Source of the DNA: Fusobacteriota bacterium
GTDB lineage: Bacteria > Bacillota > TC1
Direction: 5' to 3'
NCBI GenBank assembly: GCA_009773805.1
Contig: WTXA01000001.1
Coordinates: forward strand, 310,001-374,000
DNA length: 64,000 nt
Each line of letters begins with the position of its first letter. Positions within the stretch are counted from its first letter, which is position 1. The notes under the pieces are model-generated. The model was not told the origin of the DNA and did no database searches. It was given only the letters and a program-made list of their open reading frames with translations. A program made the translations under genes and the position numbers. Below, piece after piece: positions 27,299 to 37,406 of the stretch.

Positions 27299-30200
27299 TT
27301 AATCAAATAAAGAAAGTTGAGCACTTTGTACTAGACCATTTAAGATTCCCAACTTCTTCATCTCTTCTACTAATGTGTTATTTATTTTACATCTTCTTTG
27401 TAAATCTTCTATCGATAAAAATAGACTTATATCTCTTTCTCTTATAATATTGTCTCCAACTTTATCCCCTAATCCAGGAATTGCAGAAAAAGGTGGTATT
27501 AATCCATTTGATGATAGAACAAATTTTTTGGCCAATGATTCATATAGATTTATCGGCGTGAAAACTACATCTCTTAAATACATTTCATAACCTATTTCTA
27601 AAAGATTCTTCAAATCTTTTTCTCTTGCATTTAGGTTATTTTCTAATTTCAATCTTTCAAGATTGGTATGTATTATTTCCTTGTCTTTAAAAATATTAAT
27701 GTCGAAAGCGTCGCCTCGAACACTAAAGTAACTGGCATAAAAGGCCTCTTTAAAGTTTATCTTGAAATAGCCAAGACGAAAAGCCATTATAACGTAAGCC
27801 GTGGCATGTGCCTTTGGGAACATATAGGAAATAGTGTTACAGGAATCTATATACCAATCAGGAACATTGTGTTCGGTCATTTGTTCCATATATTCAGGTT
27901 TTAGTTTCTTCCCTTTTCTAACATCTTCCATTATTTTGAAAGCCAGAGTATCTTGCAACCCTTTCCCTAATAAATATATCATAATATCATCTCTTGTTGA
28001 TATTGCTTCTTTAAGTTTAACTTTTCCACTAACAATTAAATCCTTAGCATTGTTTAGCCAAACATCGGTACCATGGGAGAAACCACTTATTCTAATTAGA
28101 TCTGAAAAAACTTTAGGTTTTGTATCTAGAAGCATCTTTCTAACAAAACTTGTCCCAAATTCTGGTAATCCTAAGCTGCCAGTTTCTACAAAATCTTCCT
28201 TTAGGCCTAATTTCTTGTTAGATCTAAATAGGGATATAGTATCTTCATCATCTAAAGGAATTTCCATAGCGTTAATACCAGTCATTTCTTCTAGATATTT
28301 TATTAATGTTGGATCATCATGTCCAAGCAAGTCTAATTTAACAAGACAACTATCAATGGAATGATAATCAAAGTGAGTAGTAGTTATTTCTGATTTTACG
28401 TCGTCAGCTGGTCGTTGAACAGGTGTGAAATCATAAATATCAACATTTTCAGGAACAATTACTAGACCTCCAGGGTGTTGTCCAGTTGTTTTTTTCACAC
28501 CAACACATCCTGAAGCCAAAGATATTAACTCTATGTCTCTTGGATTACCAATATGTTCTTCCTCATAATATTTTTTAACGTAGCCAATAGCTGTTTTTTC
28601 AGCTACTGTACTTATAGTACCCGCTTTGAATACATTGCCTGCCCCAAATAATTCTTGGGTATACTTATGTATTACACTTTGATATTCCCCTGAAAAATTT
28701 AAGTCAATATCAGGAATCTTGTCACCATCAATACCCAAGAAGGTTTCAAAAGGAATGTTGAATCCATCTTTTTTTAATTCATATCCACATTGGGGACAAT
28801 TCTTGAGGGGTAGTTCTACCCCACAATCATATTCTTCAAAAATAAATTCACTATAGCAACAATTCGGGCATATATAGTGTGGACTTAAAGGATTAACTTC
28901 AGTTATTTCCATTAAAGTTGCAACGAAAGAAGATCCTACAGATCCCCTAGAACCTACAACATACCCATCTTCATTTGACTTTTTAACTAATTTATGAGCT
29001 ATTAAATAAAGTACCGCAAATCCATTACTTATTATTGAATTTAATTCCTTTTCAATTCTGGCCTCAATTAACTTTGGCAGTTCTTCACCATAAATCTTAT
29101 GTGCTGTTTTATAAGTTATTTCTTTTACCTGTTCTTCAGCCCCTTCTATTTTAGGTGTAAATAAGCCAACTGGTACTGGGCGAACTTTTTCTACTCTATC
29201 TGCTATTGCTCTAGGATTGGTTACTACTACTTCATAAGCTTTTTCTTTACTTAAGTATTCAAATTCTGCCAACATTTCATCTGTAGTTCTATAATATAGA
29301 TCAGGTTGAACTACATCTGAAAAGCCTTTACTTTTCATTAATATAGCTCTATAGATACTATCATCCTTTTCAAGAAAATGAACATCACCTGTAGCTACTA
29401 CTGGCTTATCTAGAATCTCTCCAAGGCTTATAACTTGCTTATTAAAATTTATTAAATCATCTTTTGATTCTACAGTATTATTTCTTATTAAATATTCATT
29501 ATTTGAAATTGGCTGTATTTCTAAATAATCATAAAAAGAGGCTATCTCTAGCAAATTATCCTTATTAACTTTGTTAACAATACCTTTAAAAACTTCACCA
29601 GCTTCACAAGCACTACCTATTATCAATCCTTCTCTTAGCTCAGATAAAAGACTTTTAGGTATTCTAGGTTTTCTGTAAAAATGATTAATATGTGACTCGC
29701 TTATTAATCTGTATAGATTTTTAATACCTTTTTGGCTTTCTACCAATATGATTACATGGTAAGTTTTAGGTTTTGCTTCACTATCAATTGAGTCGTCATA
29801 CAGATAACCTTCAACACCGAAAATTACTTTTATATTCTTTTCAATTCCAAGTGCATAGGCTTCAGGAAAGGTTTGTACTACTCCATGGTCAGTTATGGCA
29901 ACTGTATCATGACCCATATCTTCCATCTTCCTAAATAAGTCCTTTAAGTCAATATTAGCATCTAAAAAACTCATTTTTGTGTGAAGATGAAGCTCAACAC
30001 GTTTGTTTTCCGCATTATCTTTTACTTTATCAATACTATATGTGTTAATATCCTTAGCATTTAATACATAATCATGTTTGTAGGAATCATGTTCTAACTT
30101 GCCTCTGACTGCAACCATTTCTCCATTTTTTATAATAGGTTGTTCCTGACTCTTCTTTAAAAAAAGTTTGCAGGGAATCCCTGATCGCTTCCATATAAGA

Positions 30201-30970
30201 TTAAAACTGATTAGCACCTTGTCTTTATTAATATTTCTAGACTCAAACCCTTTTACCTTACCAAACATAGAAATGCATTTAATCATTTCAGCTTTAGCCT
30301 CAGCTGGAATGATTTCGCCATTAATTACAGCACCTAGTATAACACTTCCATCAACGACCTTACGAACTTTACTAACTCTTTTTGCTTTGTTTACATTTGT
30401 TTTTGTAGAATTATTTATAACGATTTTTTTATTTTCCTCAACCGCATCCTGGGTTCTCACTTTTATAGCGTCTAATCTTGATGAATAGGAATCATTTTTA
30501 ACAGCTTTTATATTGATGATATCTTTCATGACTATAGATTTCTTTAACAGTTCTTGAAGCTTGTTTTTAATCCCTTTTTTACTATATACTTCGGAATGAA
30601 AATCTGAGGGCAAGGTTATTTCTATAGTACTACTTTCATCACAATATTTTAGTGAATCACATGGAAAAAAAGGTAGTTCATTAGAAATCCTATAGTTCAA
30701 GTACTTAGTTAATTCAATCAAATCAATATTTTTATCATCCATATAACAAGGCATTAATCTCACCTCATAAGGTGAAAAAAAACCACTTATTTCTTTTTCA
30801 GCCAATATAATTTCATCAAGATGAAAAAATTCATTAAAATCTATACAAATGTCCAGCTTTTTCTTTTCCTGGTTTATTATAGATTCAATATTGTTGCCTG
30901 AAGCAAGTTTATGTTTTAAACTTTCATTTATTTCTAGTCGATTTAAAAAATCAAACCATCGTTCTTTCAT
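27299..30970 (-). CDS. polC: DNA polymerase III PolC-type without the exonuclease domain
   Basis: PolC is the replicative polymerase of low-GC Firmicutes. At 1223 residues this one is about 210 shorter than the Bacillus enzyme. An N-terminal domain (1-about 200) and OB fold (about 205-305) precede the PHP domain (VELHLHTKMSFLDA near 325, AITDHGVVQTFPEA near 358). At GVEGYLYDD (385-393), where other PolC proteins carry the roughly 190-residue DnaQ-like exonuclease, this protein continues after about 11 residues with YHVIILVESQKGIKNLY, the second half of PHP. The polymerase follows: zinc-binding Cys cluster (701-728), catalytic PDIDLNFSG (753-761) and a C-terminal clamp-binding QLSLF. There is no frameshift at the junction. 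Confidence 0.95.
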   Translation of the reverse strand: MKERWFDFLNRLEINESLKHKLASGNNIESIINQEKKKLDICIDFNEFFHLDEIILAEKEISGFFSPYEVRLMPCYMDDKNIDLIELTKYLNYRISNELPFFPCDSLKYCDESSTIEITLPSDFHSEVYSKKGIKNKLQELLKKSIVMKDIINIKAVKNDSYSSRLDAIKVRTQDAVEENKKIVINNSTKTNVNKAKRVSKVRKVVDGSVILGAVINGEIIPAEAKAEMIKCISMFGKVKGFESRNINKDKVLISFNLIWKRSGIPCKLFLKKSQEQPIIKNGEMVAVRGKLEHDSYKHDYVLNAKDINTYSIDKVKDNAENKRVELHLHTKMSFLDANIDLKDLFRKMEDMGHDTVAITDHGVVQTFPEAYALGIEKNIKVIFGVEGYLYDDSIDSEAKPKTYHVIILVESQKGIKNLYRLISESHINHFYRKPRIPKSLLSELREGLIIGSACEAGEVFKGIVNKVNKDNLLEIASFYDYLEIQPISNNEYLIRNNTVESKDDLINFNKQVISLGEILDKPVVATGDVHFLEKDDSIYRAILMKSKGFSDVVQPDLYYRTTDEMLAEFEYLSKEKAYEVVVTNPRAIADRVEKVRPVPVGLFTPKIEGAEEQVKEITYKTAHKIYGEELPKLIEARIEKELNSIISNGFAVLYLIAHKLVKKSNEDGYVVGSRGSVGSSFVATLMEITEVNPLSPHYICPNCCYSEFIFEEYDCGVELPLKNCPQCGYELKKDGFNIPFETFLGIDGDKIPDIDLNFSGEYQSVIHKYTQELFGAGNVFKAGTISTVAEKTAIGYVKKYYEEEHIGNPRDIELISLASGCVGVKKTTGQHPGGLVIVPENVDIYDFTPVQRPADDVKSEITTTHFDYHSIDSCLVKLDLLGHDDPTLIKYLEEMTGINAMEIPLDDEDTISLFRSNKKLGLKEDFVETGSLGLPEFGTSFVRKMLLDTKPKVFSDLIRISGFSHGTDVWLNNAKDLIVSGKVKLKEAISTRDDIMIYLLGKGLQDTLAFKIMEDVRKGKKLKPEYMEQMTEHNVPDWYIDSCNTISYMFPKAHATAYVIMAFRLGYFKINFKEAFYASYFSVRGDAFDINIFKDKEIIHTNLERLKLENNLNAREKDLKNLLEIGYEMYLRDVVFTPINLYESLAKKFVLSSNGLIPPFSAIPGLGDKVGDNIIRERDISLFLSIEDLQRRCKINNTLVEEMKKLGILNGLVQSAQLSLFD

Positions 30971-30977
30971 TTTACAC

Positions 30978-32690
30978 CTACAGAAGTATTTCTTTTATCT
31001 TACCAAGAGCCTCATATAAAGGCACAATTAATTCTTCCCCTGTTGCTCTAATTTTTAAATCAACAGTTTTGTCTTCAAGAGTCTTTGAGCCTATAACAAT
31101 CTTTATTGGATAACCTATTAAATCTGCATTGGCAAATTTAACACCAGCTCTTTCCTCAGTATCATCTAGAATAACTTCAATATTTTCTTCTTTAAAACTC
31201 TTATATAAATCTTCAGCTATATTAACAATATCTCCATTTTTCATATTTACTGGTATTATAATTACATGATATGGAGCTATCGCTATTGGCCATATTATGC
31301 CTCTGTCATCATTGTTTTGTTCAACACTAGCCGCCATGGTTCTTCCTACTCCGATTCCATAACATCCCATTGTTACATGTTGTTCCACACCTTTATCGTC
31401 AAGAAACTTACAATCTAATTTCTCTGAGTATTTTTTACCTAGTTTAAATACTTGTCCTACTTCAGTTCCTCTTTTAAAACTTAATTTTCCATCACATTTA
31501 GGGCAATGATCATATTCATCTACATTATGATAATCGCCAACTATAGAACTTTTTGGGAAGTCTCTTTTCGGATTAACACCAATAAAGTGATAATCTTCCT
31601 TAAGGGCGCCAGTTGCACCGTTTTTAACTTCCATTACCTCTTCATCTACATAAATATCAACATCAATTAAACCTATTGGTCCTAAGAAGCCAATAGGAGT
31701 ATTGGTAGCTTTCAAGACTTCTTCATTATCAGCCAAGTTTAAATCTATGGCGCTAACCGCATTCTTTAACTTTATCTCATTTACTTCTCTATTACCTCTA
31801 ACAACAACACAAATAAGTTTTTCATCATCTTTAAAAATAGCCTTATACACTAAAGTTTTCAACATCAATTCCGGTTTGATGTTTAAGAATTCTGAGACTT
31901 CATCAATAGATTTCTTATTAGGAGTGTGTACTTCTTCAAGCTTTCCGTTATTTCCATTTTCATAATTTCTTTTTCCATGAACGGCCATTTCCATGTTGGC
32001 TGCATAGTCGCAACTTTCACAATAGGTGAGAGCTGCTTCTCCTGTATCTGCCAGCACCATAAACTCATGGCTAGATGAACCCCCAATTGCTCCTGAATCA
32101 GCTTCTACTGCTCTAAAATTCAAGCCACATCTAGTAAATATTTTAGTATAAGCCTCATACATTTCTTGATAAGTATGACTAAGTGACTCTTCATCTCTAT
32201 TAAAGGAATATCCATCTTTCATTAAGAATTCTCTACTTCTTATTAAACCAAATCTAGGACGAACTTCATCTCTATATTTATTTTGTATTTGATAAAGATT
32301 AAGTGGTAGATCTTTATATGATCTTATTTCATTTTTTACAACTGTTGTTATAACTTCTTCATGTGTTGGGCTTAGACAGTATTCTCTATCATGTCTATCC
32401 TTTAGTCTAATTAATTCCTTACCATAAACGAACCATCTGCCACTTTGTTCCCAAAGTTCTTTTGGTTGTATAATTGGCATCATTAATTCCTGACAATCAG
32501 AACTATTCATTTCTTCTCTTATAATATTACTGATTTTATTTAAAACTCTCCAACCAAGTGGCAAGTATGTAAATACTCCTGAAGACAATTTTCTTATCAT
32601 TCCGCTCCTTATAAGGAGTGCATGACTAACGACTTCAGCTTCAGCTGGATCTTCCTTTAATGTTTTATTAAAAAGTTTTGAGACTCTCAT
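30978..32690 (-). CDS. proS: Prolyl-tRNA synthetase (bacterial type, with editing domain)
   Basis: This class II synthetase charges tRNA-Pro. The 570-residue protein shows motif 1-2 regions (GWRVLNKISNIIREEMN, RDEVRPRFGLIRSREFLMKD near 140), the YbaK-like insertion (about residues 225-400) that removes mischarged alanine, motif 3 (GCYGIGVGRTMAA near 440) and the C-terminal anticodon-binding domain. It overlaps ispG by 23 bases at its 5' end and is followed 7 bases later by polC, a common Firmicutes order. Confidence 0.97.
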   Translation of the reverse strand: MRVSKLFNKTLKEDPAEAEVVSHALLIRSGMIRKLSSGVFTYLPLGWRVLNKISNIIREEMNSSDCQELMMPIIQPKELWEQSGRWFVYGKELIRLKDRHDREYCLSPTHEEVITTVVKNEIRSYKDLPLNLYQIQNKYRDEVRPRFGLIRSREFLMKDGYSFNRDEESLSHTYQEMYEAYTKIFTRCGLNFRAVEADSGAIGGSSSHEFMVLADTGEAALTYCESCDYAANMEMAVHGKRNYENGNNGKLEEVHTPNKKSIDEVSEFLNIKPELMLKTLVYKAIFKDDEKLICVVVRGNREVNEIKLKNAVSAIDLNLADNEEVLKATNTPIGFLGPIGLIDVDIYVDEEVMEVKNGATGALKEDYHFIGVNPKRDFPKSSIVGDYHNVDEYDHCPKCDGKLSFKRGTEVGQVFKLGKKYSEKLDCKFLDDKGVEQHVTMGCYGIGVGRTMAASVEQNNDDRGIIWPIAIAPYHVIIIPVNMKNGDIVNIAEDLYKSFKEENIEVILDDTEERAGVKFANADLIGYPIKIVIGSKTLEDKTVDLKIRATGEELIVPLYEALGKIKEILL

Positions 32691-33759
32691 TATGTTCCTC
32701 CTTGTACTCTTGGACAGTCTTTTCTAATTCTTTGACAAATTCAGTATATAAATCTTCTTCTTTAACTTTAGCAATTATTTTACCTTTTTTAAAAATAAGT
32801 CCAAGTTTCATTCCACCAGCAATACCTATATCTGCTTCTTTTGCCTCGCCTGGTCCATTAACAGGACAACCCATGACTGCAACCGATATTGGTACATCAA
32901 TTTTTTCTACAAGTTCTTCGACTTTTTTTGCAAGCTGAATTAAGTTGATTTCAGTACGACCACAAGTTGGACATGATATTAAAGTGGCGCCTCTTGATGA
33001 TAGTCCTAAAACTTTTAAAATTTCATAGCCTGCGTATATTTCTTTAATTGGGTCTGCAGTTAATGAGACTCTTAAAGTATCTCCTATACCTTTATCAAGT
33101 AAGGCTCCAATTCCCACTGCAGATTTAATTAAACCGGATTTTTCCGTGCCCGCTTCAGTTACCCCTATATGGAATGGATAATCAACCTTTTTTGCTAGTA
33201 GTTCATAAGCCCTAAGCATCATAGGTACATTTGAGGATTTCAAGGATACCTTCATCCATGGAAAGTTAAGCTTTTCTAATAGATATATATTTTGTAAAGC
33301 AGACTCAACCATAGCCTCAGGGCAAAGACCGCCAAACTTTTCAAGTAGTTTTTTATCAAGGGAGCCGCCATTAACTCCAATTCTAATTGGTAATTTTCTA
33401 TCTCTAGAAGCTTCAACTACTTTTATAACTCTTTCCTCACTCCCTATATTACCTGGGTTAAGTCTTAAGCCATCTACTCCTGCTTTTATAGCTCCAAGTG
33501 CTAATTTATAGTCAAAATGTATGTCTGCAATTACTGGAATAGGACTTGATTTCATGATTTTTTCCAAAGATATATTTGCTGCTTCATCTACTATAGCTAA
33601 TCTAACGATTTGACAACCTGCTTCCGCGAGATCAGTAATTTGTTTTAATGTTTTTCCAACATCTCTAGTATCAGTATTACACATGGATTGTACAACGATT
33701 GGATGCTCACTTCCTATAGCAACATCTCTAACATAAATCGTGCTAGTTTGTCTTCGCAT
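32668..33759 (-). CDS. ispG: 4-hydroxy-3-methylbut-2-enyl-diphosphate synthase
   Basis: IspG is the iron-sulfur enzyme of the penultimate MEP-pathway step to isoprenoid precursors. The TIM-barrel half has VQSMCNTDTRD and LRLNPGNIG; the C-terminal half has the [4Fe-4S] ligands in LISCPTCGRTE (two Cys) and VMGCPVNGPGEAKEADIG (third Cys, followed by the conserved Glu). The ATG at 33759 with GGAGGTTAAT just ahead is chosen over an upstream codon (363 residues). Dxr for the same pathway lies two genes upstream. Confidence 0.96.
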   Translation of the reverse strand: MRRQTSTIYVRDVAIGSEHPIVVQSMCNTDTRDVGKTLKQITDLAEAGCQIVRLAIVDEAANISLEKIMKSSPIPVIADIHFDYKLALGAIKAGVDGLRLNPGNIGSEERVIKVVEASRDRKLPIRIGVNGGSLDKKLLEKFGGLCPEAMVESALQNIYLLEKLNFPWMKVSLKSSNVPMMLRAYELLAKKVDYPFHIGVTEAGTEKSGLIKSAVGIGALLDKGIGDTLRVSLTADPIKEIYAGYEILKVLGLSSRGATLISCPTCGRTEINLIQLAKKVEELVEKIDVPISVAVMGCPVNGPGEAKEADIGIAGGMKLGLIFKKGKIIAKVKEEDLYTEFVKELEKTVQEYKEEHNESLKTF

Positions 33760-33760
33760 A

Positions 33761-34765
33761 TTAACCTCCAACTAACCTTAATATATCGTTTATTGTTGTA
33801 AATACCATTAAAATAATTAGAAGTCCAAAGCCTACTATAGTTAATCTGTATTCTAATTTTTCACTTATTTTACGTCCTATTGCTTTTTCAACTCCAAGTA
33901 AGACTATTTTCCCTCCATCAAGGGCTGGTATTGGTAATATGTTTATTACTGCCATTCCAATACTAATTGCCGCTATAAAAAACATATAATCAGCTATTTT
34001 TGTTGTAAAGTCACTAGAAATAGCTACTATTCCAATTATTCCCACAAGGTTTTCTGTTGGATTAGCTTGGCCTATAAACAAGTTTCCTAAAAGGATAAAG
34101 GTTTGAGATACGGTAATCCAAATCATATTTAATGCATTTCCAAAACTTGAGAATATATCAAGTTTCTCCTTAGCAAAGAAAAAACCTAATACATATCTAT
34201 CACTTTCTTGATCCAATTCAGGTACTATATTCAATTTAATTTCTTTTTCAGCTCTGATTACAGTTAATTCGACTTCAGAACCTTTTGATTTTGTTAATTC
34301 TTCTTCCAAAGCAACAAAATCGTCTATCTGTGCCTTGTTTACTTCTATTATTTGATCATTTCTTTTTAGTATACTATATGCTGGTTTATCTTCTATTAAG
34401 TCACCGACTATTACTTTGTCTGTATATATACCAGAGAAAACTCCAATTAAAGTAATTAGTATAATAGCAGTCATAAGATTAAAGAATACACCACCAATAT
34501 ATAATAGGAATCTTTGAAATATTGAAGCTTTCCCAACACTTTCTTCTCCTTCTTCTTCTAGACGAACAAAAGCTAGGAAGGGTATAGGTCTTATAGTATA
34601 TTTTGTTCCATTTTTTTCAAATGAAAGGATTACTGGACCAGCACCAAGTGAAAGTTCTAAGACTTTAATTCCAGCTCTTCTGGCAAAAAAATAGTGACCT
34701 ACTTCATGTATTAAGGCTATGACTCCAATGGCCAAAATTCCTAATAAAATTGAAATTATTTCCAT
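33761..34765 (-). CDS. rseP: RseP/RasP site-2 membrane metalloprotease
   Basis: This intramembrane zinc protease cleaves anti-sigma factors and leftover signal peptides. The 334-residue protein has the zinc motif HEVGH in the first helix (near residue 20), a PDZ domain (about 115-190) and the second-site LDGG motif within NILPIPALDGGKIVLL (near 286). Four membrane helices are visible. Its place between dxr and ispG is the usual Firmicutes order. Confidence 0.95.
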   Translation of the reverse strand: MEIISILLGILAIGVIALIHEVGHYFFARRAGIKVLELSLGAGPVILSFEKNGTKYTIRPIPFLAFVRLEEEGEESVGKASIFQRFLLYIGGVFFNLMTAIILITLIGVFSGIYTDKVIVGDLIEDKPAYSILKRNDQIIEVNKAQIDDFVALEEELTKSKGSEVELTVIRAEKEIKLNIVPELDQESDRYVLGFFFAKEKLDIFSSFGNALNMIWITVSQTFILLGNLFIGQANPTENLVGIIGIVAISSDFTTKIADYMFFIAAISIGMAVINILPIPALDGGKIVLLGVEKAIGRKISEKLEYRLTIVGFGLLIILMVFTTINDILRLVGG

Positions 34766-35902
34766 TTAAAACTCCTTTTTCAGATAATCTCTAGTTGCCT
34801 TGTCAATATATGCTATATCTTCAAAGCTATTTATCTTGATATTTTCAACATTGTTTAATGCCGTTTCTATTAATTCAGCAATTTGCAGAAATGATATTTT
34901 GCCATTAACGAAATAATCCACGGCAATCTCATTAGCTCCATTAAAAATTATGGGTGCACTTCCACCAGCTTTACCGGCTTCAACTCCAAGACTAAGTGCC
35001 CTGAAATATGCTTTTGGTTTACTAAAGTTCAAGCTACCAATATCTGCTAGGTCTAGTGAAGGCCATTTGACTGGTAAACTGTTCGGATGAGTAAAAGCAT
35101 ATTGTATAGGTAATTTCATACTTGGAAAACCAAGTTGAGCAATTATAGATGTGTCAATGAATTCTACCATTGAATGGATAATACTTTCTTTATGTATAAG
35201 AATATCTATGTTTTCATATGCACAGTCAAATAGATAATGAGCTTCTATGACTTCTAAAGCCTTATTGGCCAAAGTTGCCGAGTCAATAGTTATTTTTTTA
35301 CCCATTGACCAGTTCGGATGTTTTAATGCATCTTCTATTTTAACTGTACTTAACATTTCTTCATCATAGTCTCTAAAAGGTCCACCTGAGGCAGTTAAAA
35401 TTATTCTTTTAATTTTTCTTTGATGGTTATTCATACTTTGAAAGATTGCACTATGCTCACTATCAACAGGCAATAGATTAACCCCATGCTTTTTCACTAG
35501 ATTCATAATTAAATTACCACCAGCAACAAGGGTTTCCTTATTGGCAAGCGCAATTTCCTTCCCAGCCTCAATACCTTTGATTGTTGATTTTAAACCGGCT
35601 ATACCACTAACAGCAGCTAATAAGGTCTGGTACTCGGAGTCTGAAATGATTTCTTCAATGGCTTTTTCCCCAGCAACTACATTTATCCCTGTTGGTAAAT
35701 TCTCTTTTAGATATTGATATTTACTTTCATCTTGTATTCCTACCCATTTAGGTTGAAATTTCTTTGCTTGTGATATAAGTAGTTCTACATTAGAACCACC
35801 AACCAAACCAAATGCTTGGAAATTATCTTTTTGTTCATCTATAACTTCAAGAGCTTGTGTCCCAATTGATCCTGTGGAACCAAGAATTACTATCTTTTTC
35901 AA
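34766..35902 (-). CDS. dxr: 1-deoxy-D-xylulose 5-phosphate reductoisomerase
   Basis: Dxr (IspC) makes methylerythritol 4-phosphate with NADPH, the first committed MEP step. The 378-residue protein has the NADPH-binding GSTGSIGTQALEVI at the N-terminus, ALANKETLVAGG (near 117), the metal-binding LPVDSEHSAIFQ (near 143), TASGGPFRDY (near 171) and the HPNWSMGKKITIDSAT block (near 195). It overlaps cdsA by 4 bases and is followed directly by rseP. Confidence 0.97.
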   Translation of the reverse strand: MKKIVILGSTGSIGTQALEVIDEQKDNFQAFGLVGGSNVELLISQAKKFQPKWVGIQDESKYQYLKENLPTGINVVAGEKAIEEIISDSEYQTLLAAVSGIAGLKSTIKGIEAGKEIALANKETLVAGGNLIMNLVKKHGVNLLPVDSEHSAIFQSMNNHQRKIKRIILTASGGPFRDYDEEMLSTVKIEDALKHPNWSMGKKITIDSATLANKALEVIEAHYLFDCAYENIDILIHKESIIHSMVEFIDTSIIAQLGFPSMKLPIQYAFTHPNSLPVKWPSLDLADIGSLNFSKPKAYFRALSLGVEAGKAGGSAPIIFNGANEIAVDYFVNGKISFLQIAELIETALNNVENIKINSFEDIAYIDKATRDYLKKEF

Positions 35903-36693
35903 TTTGTCACCTCTAATAGTATATATATAAATCCAGAGATAAATATTATAGCATCAAACCTATCAAGAAAACCTCCATGTCCTGGTAATGATGTTCCTGA
36001 ATCCTTGATTTTAACTTCCCTTTTTAAATGTGATTCAAAAAGGTCTCCCATTAATCCTATGAAAACAATCGCCAAACTAATAAAAGCACTTACAGGTATC
36101 ATTAAATCCATGAATACCATAGAAAACAACACTCCACCTGCAGTAGCTAAAATCAGGCCACCAATAAGTCCTTCTAATGACTTCCCCGGGCTTAATACTG
36201 GTGCGATTTTTGTTTTCCCGATCTTTCTGCCTACTAAATAGGCTCCTACATCTCCTAAAATACTCACTAGAAGTATAAATAGTATCCACTCTAATCCACC
36301 TTCTTCACTTCTTAGTAAATACAAAGTGCTTAAGAACATGTAGCAATAAAGGAAACCAAATATTGTAGTCTTGATATTCTTATATGTAAATTTCGGGTAT
36401 TTTGTTATTACCCTAAAAGCACCATAAATCAAAATAAGTAATAAGCTAATTTGGAGCGTAAAGCGAAAATCCAAATATATACCTATATAATATAGAATAC
36501 CTATTATCCCTGTACTGAAGAAAAATCCATAACTTTTCTTTGCCTTGTAAATATTTATGTATTCCTTATAGAACAAAGTAGATAATAAAAGACATGCAGC
36601 CCAGAACCACAATCCTCCTAATAGGATGGCTGTGCCTAGTACTATGACTAATAATACTCCCGTCAATGTTCTGCTTTGAAATTCTTTAGTCAC
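35899..36693 (-). CDS. cdsA: Phosphatidate cytidylyltransferase
   Basis: CdsA makes CDP-diacylglycerol, the branch point for phospholipids. The protein has about eight membrane helices and the C-terminal signature around KIKDSGTSLPGHGGFLDRFD (about residue 225 on). The open frame begins with a TTG at 36708, but the GTG at 36693, seven bases after GGGGGG, gives the normal N-terminus MTKEFQSRTLTGVLL (264 residues). This G6 run used as a ribosome-binding site is informative for the ftsQ start. Confidence 0.95.
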   Translation of the reverse strand: MTKEFQSRTLTGVLLVIVLGTAILLGGLWFWAACLLLSTLFYKEYINIYKAKKSYGFFFSTGIIGILYYIGIYLDFRFTLQISLLLILIYGAFRVITKYPKFTYKNIKTTIFGFLYCYMFLSTLYLLRSEEGGLEWILFILLVSILGDVGAYLVGRKIGKTKIAPVLSPGKSLEGLIGGLILATAGGVLFSMVFMDLMIPVSAFISLAIVFIGLMGDLFESHLKREVKIKDSGTSLPGHGGFLDRFDAIIFISGFIYILLEVTN

Positions 36694-36694
36694 T

Positions 36695-37405
36695 TTAAAT
36701 CCCCCCAAATCTTCTATTTCTCGTGCTAAATATCTTGAAGGCCTTAATTAACTCTTCTTCATTAAAATCAGGCCATAATAGGTCACTAATATAGTATTCA
36801 CTATAAGCACTTTGCCAGAGTAAGAAATTACTGATTCTAAACTCTCCTGATGTCCTGATGATTAGTTCAGGATCTGGTATATTCTTAGTATATAAGGAAT
36901 TAGATATCAAATCTTCATTAATATCCTCAATCTGAATATCTCCATCCTGAATAAGTTTGGCTATTTCTTTAAAACTGTCGGCTATTTCCATTCTTCCACC
37001 ATAATTAAAAGCTATAGAAAATACCATTTCTGTTCCTGTGGAAGTTTCTTTTTCAATCATTTCCATCATGGAAACTATTTTTTTATCTAAACCTTGTCTA
37101 GTTCCAATAAAGCGTAATGCCACCTTATTTTCTTTTAAATAATCAAGTTCTGAGTTAATATAATATTTTAATAATTTCAATAGAAAGGCTACTTCAATTT
37201 TGGGTCTTTTCCAGTTTTCCGTAGAAAAAGCATAGACAGTTAAATAGTCTACGCCCATATTCTTACATGATTCAACTGTTCTTTTTAAAACAAGCATACC
37301 TTCCTTGTGGCCATTAATTCGAAGTTCCCCCCTCTTCTTTGCCCACCTCCCATTACCATCCATTATTATTGCTAGATGCTTTGGGATTACAATATCATCA
37401 AACAT
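36695..37405 (-). CDS. uppS: Undecaprenyl diphosphate synthase
   Basis: UppS condenses isopentenyl units with farnesyl diphosphate to the C55 wall-lipid carrier. The 236-residue cis-prenyltransferase has the AIIMDGNGRWAKKRG block with the catalytic Asp (near residue 15), the YAFSTENWKRP motif (near 73) and the C-terminal PDPELIIRTSGEFRISNFLLWQ region. It is encoded next to cdsA and frr, as in most Firmicutes. Confidence 0.97.
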   Translation of the reverse strand: MFDDIVIPKHLAIIMDGNGRWAKKRGELRINGHKEGMLVLKRTVESCKNMGVDYLTVYAFSTENWKRPKIEVAFLLKLLKYYINSELDYLKENKVALRFIGTRQGLDKKIVSMMEMIEKETSTGTEMVFSIAFNYGGRMEIADSFKEIAKLIQDGDIQIEDINEDLISNSLYTKNIPDPELIIRTSGEFRISNFLLWQSAYSEYYISDLLWPDFNEEELIKAFKIFSTRNRRFGGI

Positions 37406-37406
37406 A

